From the NCBI GenBank assembly GCA_024305405.1, contig JAKNDB010000067.1, forward strand, positions 310,001 through 374,000: a stretch of 64,000 nucleotides of DNA, in the 5' to 3' direction. The translations under genes were made by a program, and so were the position numbers. The notes beneath the pieces are model-generated. The model did no database searches. It saw nothing but the letters and a program-made list of their open reading frames with translations, and was not told where the DNA came from. Positions 59,150-64,000 of the stretch are shown here, in pieces (the stretch's first letter is position 1; the number at the start of each line of letters is the position of its first letter). The DNA comes from Dirofilaria immitis (Eukaryota; Nematoda; Chromadorea; Rhabditida; Onchocercidae).

Positions 59150-59342
59150 TTCTCATTATCAATTGATCAATTCTTATTATTTATTGATCAATTCTCATTA
59201 TTAATTAGATCAATTCTCATTATCAATTGATCAATTCTTATTATCAATTAATCAATTCTTATTATCAATTAATCAATTCTCATTATCAACTAATCAATTC
59301 TTATTATCAATTAATCAATTCTCATTATCAATTAATCAATTT
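59150..59342 (+). repeat. about 21-bp tandem repeat (ATCAATT units), about 8 copies
   Basis: Units of the form CTCATTATCAATTGATCAAT repeat with drift between TTGATC and TTAATC variants. Confidence 0.85.
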
Positions 59343-59828
59343 TGCCATAACAAAATGATTGTTATTCTTGTCTTGCTTTTATAGACCGAATATTTCAATT
59401 TTAATCAATGCTAAATTCATTGATTAAAATTTTGTTTATTGCATTTATGTGAAATGAAAATTGATAAATTATTGGAATTAAAAAATCAATTCAAATCAAT
59501 TCGAAGTATTTTTCATTTTTTGTTTAAATTAAATTTCACATTCAATTGATTAAAATTCGATTTATCACTTCTTATCAAATATCAATATTGAATTTATTAC
59601 TATATCGGGATATATGCTGATTGCGAATATTACTTTCACATATTTCGAGAATTAAAAAAAAAAAACATCAAAATAGAAGCGTAAGTGTTATCATTAAGCG
59701 TGTAATCCGATACAGTAATAAATTTTTTGAAAATTAACAAAATTTAATATACATTGATTGGATTTATGTTATTTTGCTTTGTTAATATAAAATAATGAAA
59801 GTTTTCTTATCATTTCATACAATTATAG

Positions 59829-59974
59829 TTGAAAGAATATCACGTTACGCAAGTGCTATTTACGTGATGTAATCACAGCTAAAAGAATGTTACGTTACGT
59901 AAGTGCTATTTACGTTACATAGTCACAGCTGAAAGAATATCACGTCACGCAAGTGCTATTTACATGACGTTTCC
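59829..59974 (+). repeat. 50-bp tandem repeat rich in ACGT cores, 3 copies
   Basis: AAGTGCTATTTACG recurs at 59851, 59901 and, slightly changed, 59951. Each unit holds one or two ACGT cores (CACGTTACG, TTACGTGATG) and an AGTCACAGCT-like joint. Confidence 0.9.
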
Positions 59975-60944
59975 AACAGTTTAATTATCATTTTAATCAT
60001 TGATTATTTTTTCCATCATTCACTCATGAGAAGTAATAAATTTGCAATTTGAGGTATCAAATTGCATATCATATTTCATTCTTTACTCCACATTTTGAAT
60101 ACTTCTTTATTTCTAATGTTTATTTACTATTGAAAATTATTAAATATTTTGCATCTAATTTTCTGCATCTTTTCTAATCATTTTATCATATCAATAATTC
60201 AGCATTAAACTCATTATTTGGCATCACTTCTACTTTCGAGAGAACGTTGTATTGATAATGCATCAACAAGATACAGTAATATATCGTAATCATCCAATGC
60301 TTGATACATTCAATAGCACTCTACTATATCATTTACATTAAAGTACAAAAGTTACATTGATAGAAATAAAAATGAGAATCCTCGAGATATCCTAAAACAT
60401 TTCTCTTCATTTTAACATCTAATACATTGATTGATAATATTTAAAAGAAGATGTCATTTCTTGAAGATTTTCAGAAATCTTTAAAATATAATTTTTCAAT
60501 TTTATCTGAAATTTTAATTTTATAGCAATTGCATAGGAAAGGAATGAATTTTAATGTTTCTTCAAAAGATTTTTATTATTAAATTCTTTCTTTTATTATA
60601 TAAATAACATAACAAATTGAAATGAAAAGTTTGAAAATTAAAAAATTTAACATTTAGAAATCAGAAATTTTTGAAGAAAGAAATTAGCGAAAAAAATGAG
60701 CGCTCGCCAGAAACTATCTGAATATTTTATTTTTATGAGATTCAGAAGCTTCAAAATATATTTCGAAAAGTATTTATGCTATAATCAAGAAAGATCTTTC
60801 AATCTTTTTCTTGATTTTAGTCAGTTCTAATCTGTGGAATGAAATGAAGAAAAATAGGTAAAGATGCTATCAAGTTTTTCGCCTTTAATAATATGGCAAA
60901 AAATATGGATGATTCAAACCTTTTCTAATTTGCCATATCTGATG

Positions 60945-61215
60945 ATAATAGTAGATCAAGCTATCATGCTAGGGGCGTATAGTTATCATTTCTCTATGTT
61001 TATTGTCAATCAATTTTTCCTAATTTGCATTTCTGATAATATATGATAATAGTAGATCAAGCTATTATGCCGTATAGTTATCATTTCTCTATGTTTATTG
61101 TCAATCAATTTTTCCTAATTTGCATTTCTGATAATATATGATAATAATAGATCAAACTACCATGCCGTATAGTTATCATTTCTCTATGTTTATTGTCAAA
61201 TTTAAATAACTATAA
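60945..61215 (+). repeat. 95-bp tandem repeat, 3 copies
   Basis: TATAGTTATCATTTCTCTAT recurs with 95-base spacing (AGTTATCATT at 60981, 61076 and 61171) together with GATAATAGTAGATCAAGCTA blocks. Confidence 0.9.
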
Positions 61216-61630
61216 ACAAATTTCTCGTATCAATTTCTGATAATTTAAAAAATATGTTTTATTATTCATGACTATTACGATCTAATTATTATAGGTAATT
61301 GTCCAAGTAGTTATAAGTATGCTATCACGATTGCATAAATTTCATGAATTCGATCATTTAGAATACTACAAAGTAGTTGAAACAAATACTGTAGAATCGG
61401 TTAACAAAAGATTTTGTATGTATAATAAGAAGAAAATGATAAAAATGATAACGAACCTTGATTCTCGAGAAAAATCGTTGTTTAATCTTACTGACTGCTT
61501 TACTTCCATATCTTTACTTGTATAACCGAAAATTTAATTGAAGTTTCAAATTTATTCTTTTGTATAATGGAAGAATTAAAATTATTCTATCATGAATATA
61601 TGGATTGGAATGAATTTGGAACTTTTATAT

Positions 61631-61945
61631 TACAGTATGAAAGAATTGATAATTAATTAAATGATAATAATAGGCAAAGAATTTAAATAAAAATTACAGT
61701 ATGAAAGAATTGATAATTAATTAAATGATAATAATAGGCAAAGAATTTAAATAAAAATTACAGTATGAAAGAATTGATAATTAATTAAATGATAATAATA
61801 GGCAAAGAATTTAAATAAAAATTACAGTATGAAAGAATTGATAATTAATTAAATGATAATAATAGGCAAAGAATTTAAATAAAAATTACAGTATGAAAGA
61901 ATTGATAATTAATTAAATGATAATAATAGGCAAAGAAATTAAATA
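61631..61945 (+). repeat. 64-bp tandem repeat, 5 copies
   Basis: TACAGTATGAAAGAATTGAT recurs exactly every 64 bases at 61631, 61695, 61759, 61823 and 61887. The copies are nearly identical, so the array is recent or homogenised. Confidence 0.96.
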
Positions 61946-63073
61946 ACACAAATATATCAAATATTACCGTAAAAATCGATTTCATAAAAATCGTTTTTAC
62001 AATTTGATAAATTTGTGAAGGAAAGTTTAGATGTGAGATATGAATTTAAATAATATGAAGGTGGATGCTTGTTAAAATTTATGAATCATATTTTATTCGT
62101 TTAAGAGTAAAATATATTAGATTTTAAAAGGTTCAATTGCATCATATTGATTCCATGAAAATTGCATTTAATAATAATTAACATATATCATTAATTGATA
62201 ATGATAGCATTATATGATTCTGATAATAATAGTTTTATGATAACTGGAATACTTCAGAATTCCTTTCATTCATTTTCAATGTGTTTACTTAAACAATAGA
62301 ATTTTAAGATTTCAATGTTAAGCATAGCAATTGAAGTCGAGAAAATATGCAACATGGAAGAGCAAACTTAGAAGCTCTTTTCATGCGTTGCTTCAGATTC
62401 TTAAATTCTTTTCAAATTCTTTCAGATTTCAAAAATTTTTCATTATTTTAGATCTAAAAAGAATGATAGAAAAGAATGTCAAACAATTTGTTTCAAAAAA
62501 TTTTTTCTTTTCTATCTTAAACTCTTTCCATGTAATATCTATTGGGATAAGAATTATTTAAAGATTTTAATTACTAATTCTTTTAATGCATCGTTTTTAT
62601 CATAATATTATTTATTTTTATTTCGAGATGATAACAGTAATTTCATTTGAATTTTTTATCTTATCAACAAAACAAAAATCAACCTCACAATTAACATTTT
62701 CTGAAAATATTAATTAAATGAATCGATAAAGTTTTATCAACTGATAGTATGATCTTTTTTTTTTATTGATTGAAATGCTAAATTATTTATTGATAAGATT
62801 GCTTTATGATTTGGGAAAATGATATTCATCATCAATAATTATGTTGAGATTTATATTAATTCGTTTTTTTGATATCATTTCAAACCATAGTTTGAGTGAT
62901 CTTTCTCGAAGATCAGATGCTGTTGGCGTACATTTTATTCCAGTCTGTAATAAATTTCGAACTTTACTGATATATGTTCAAGAAATCATGAGATTCAGTG
63001 AATGTCAATATTTTACGAATAAACATCCGATGTAATATGAAAGAAGAGATATTCATTTTTTTTTTTTTCAACT

Positions 63074-63474
63074 TCAATTTCTATGATTTCGATTTTGATA
63101 GAAATTCGAATAATTCAATTCATTCGGAGAAAGCATTACTTTCTTATTCGGTATAAGGTTGAATAATTGAATCATGATAAATGGTTGCATATAACCATTT
63201 TGTTTATTGAATGGATAAAAACAATAAGGATAACCAAATTTTGGATATTGTATTATTGTTACATTTGTATGCTCATCCTTGAAATGAACAAACTTATCTC
63301 AATTAAAAATTAATTAAGAAAAGATATCTTCTCTTCTCAATCAATATAATATATATATAGTCCAATATTCTGTTAAAGAATCATTTCGAATTAAATTAAT
63401 TAAATTATCTGTCAAATAAATAATTTATAAAAATGATTGACTTGAACATAAGTAATGATGCCAGATTCTACAAG

Positions 63475-63511
<37 letters not shown>

Positions 63512-63733
63512 TATTTCTTATTAGATAATAACATTTCTTCAGAATGATAAATATGAAATGAGACTGGAATCTAAGAGGTATTATACCATAGAAATGCAAT
63601 GAAATAACATTCGATCATCGTTACAGCAAATCGTTCTATTCGATGTTTGTCCACATATATTAATTGATTCAAAATCTAATGAAATATTAGCAAATAAGTC
63701 ATATGTTGGCCGTTCCGGATAATAGCCAAATAA
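63074..63733 (-). CDS. unidentified protein, two 3' exons with a Cys cluster
   Basis: Exons 63733-63587 and 63277-63074 join in phase (ATG|GTATAA to TTTCAAG|GAT) and end in TGA, giving 116 residues. The first contains FGYYPERPTYDLFANISLDF, then NICGQTSNRTICCNDDRML and FHCISM. The second contains PKFGYPYCFYPFNKQNGYMQ. The five cysteines, an N-glycosylation-type NRT and many aromatic residues suggest a secreted or extracellular domain, but I do not recognise the family. The first exon opens at TTTTAG|TTATTTGG with no in-frame ATG near it. The 5' part is therefore upstream, in 63734-64000 or outside the window. Confidence 0.65.
63478..63507 (+). repeat. TA microsatellite
   Basis: About fourteen to fifteen TA units inside the intron between exons 63733-63587 and 63277-63074. 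Confidence 0.93.
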
Positions 63734-64000
63734 CTAAAATGTAAATAATTAAACTTTTTGAATCGAATGATAGAAGGAAAAATAAATTTGAAATACAACT
63801 GCTATCAAACTCAAAATAGAAACCTACAAGATATATTGTTACATGTACTTAATATGAATTTTCAATCTGTTAATTCTAATTTTTTACTTAAGCAAAATAA
63901 CTCTATCAATTAATCAACAATTCGGTGATCTATGAACTAAGAACAAATATGATAATTTTGATCATTTTTATTACAATGATTTCCATACTAATACTATTAA
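63734..64000. other. window end, possible 5' part of the minus-strand gene
   Basis: On the minus strand a hydrophobic stretch follows TTGTAG near 63825 (VSILSLIAVVFQIYFSFY), which could be a signal or membrane segment of the gene at 63074-63733. The space to the next exon is too short for a normal intron, so the link is unproven. Confidence 0.2.

Larger units (their letters stand above)
57739..63073. other. AT-rich intergenic interval with tandem repeats
   Basis: No convincing gene was found in about 5.3 kb. It contains five tandem-repeat blocks listed separately, ACGT-rich stretches at 58110-58155 and 58275-58345, and several short AT-driven ORFs (60864, 61319 and 62331 starts) that I do not support. 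Part of 62820-63040 on the minus strand reads protein-like in two registers (see findings). Confidence 0.5.

Noticed and set aside
60864..61046. Plus-strand ORF in the gbb-2 3' flank
   Set aside because: It overlaps the 95-base tandem repeat and has no other support.

Overview
This is an AT-rich animal genome window with many short exons, short introns ending in a TTTTCAG/TTTTAG-type acceptor, and no bacterial-style operons. The three recognisable genes (TOR, SMG-1, GABA-B receptor subunit 2), the intron style and an SMG-1 of about 2,550 residues point to a nematode. The base composition and repeat-rich introns suggest a spirurid/filarial species, but that last step is inference.

Layout. (1) 1-4930, plus: the 3' part of the TOR kinase gene (let-363/mTOR), from the end of the FAT domain through FRB, kinase and FATC to the stop. 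(2) 4931-7354: AT-rich spacer with the TOR poly(A) signal and one weak minus-strand ORF. (3) 7355-8859, minus: the last three exons of an unidentified acidic protein. (4) 8860-15449: mostly gene-free, with local repeats, a possible signal-peptide ORF and a GC-richer island at 14.7-15.1 kb. (5) 15450-35789, minus: the complete SMG-1 kinase gene, 48 exons placed from FATC back to the N-terminus. (6) 35790-48416: a 12.6 kb AT-rich interval with low-confidence ORFs, a GC-rich hairpin, a long pyrimidine tract and a 73/74-bp minisatellite next to the following gene. (7) 48417-57429, plus: a complete GABA-B receptor subunit 2 gene (gbb-2), 17 exons. (8) 57430-63073: gene-free, with several tandem repeats and ACGT-rich blocks. 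(9) 63074-63733, minus: two terminal exons of an unidentified protein with a Cys cluster.

How they relate. TOR (nutrient signalling) and SMG-1 (UPF1 phosphorylation in nonsense-mediated decay) are both PI3K-related kinases and lie convergently about 10 kb apart. gbb-2 (inhibitory neurotransmission) is functionally unrelated. No operon is evident.

The main caution is that conserved exons of all three genes carry apparent one-base (once two-base) frame breaks, nearly all at A or T homopolymers and repaired by lengthening the run. This looks like systematic homopolymer under-calling in the assembly, not gene decay, so automatic gene models here will be fragmented. I found no tRNA, rRNA, CRISPR array, transposase or clearly new multi-gene system. 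The most interesting unexplained items are the two unidentified genes, a tandemly duplicated splice acceptor in gbb-2, a possible alternative gbb-2 tail exon and the ACGT-palindrome repeats.
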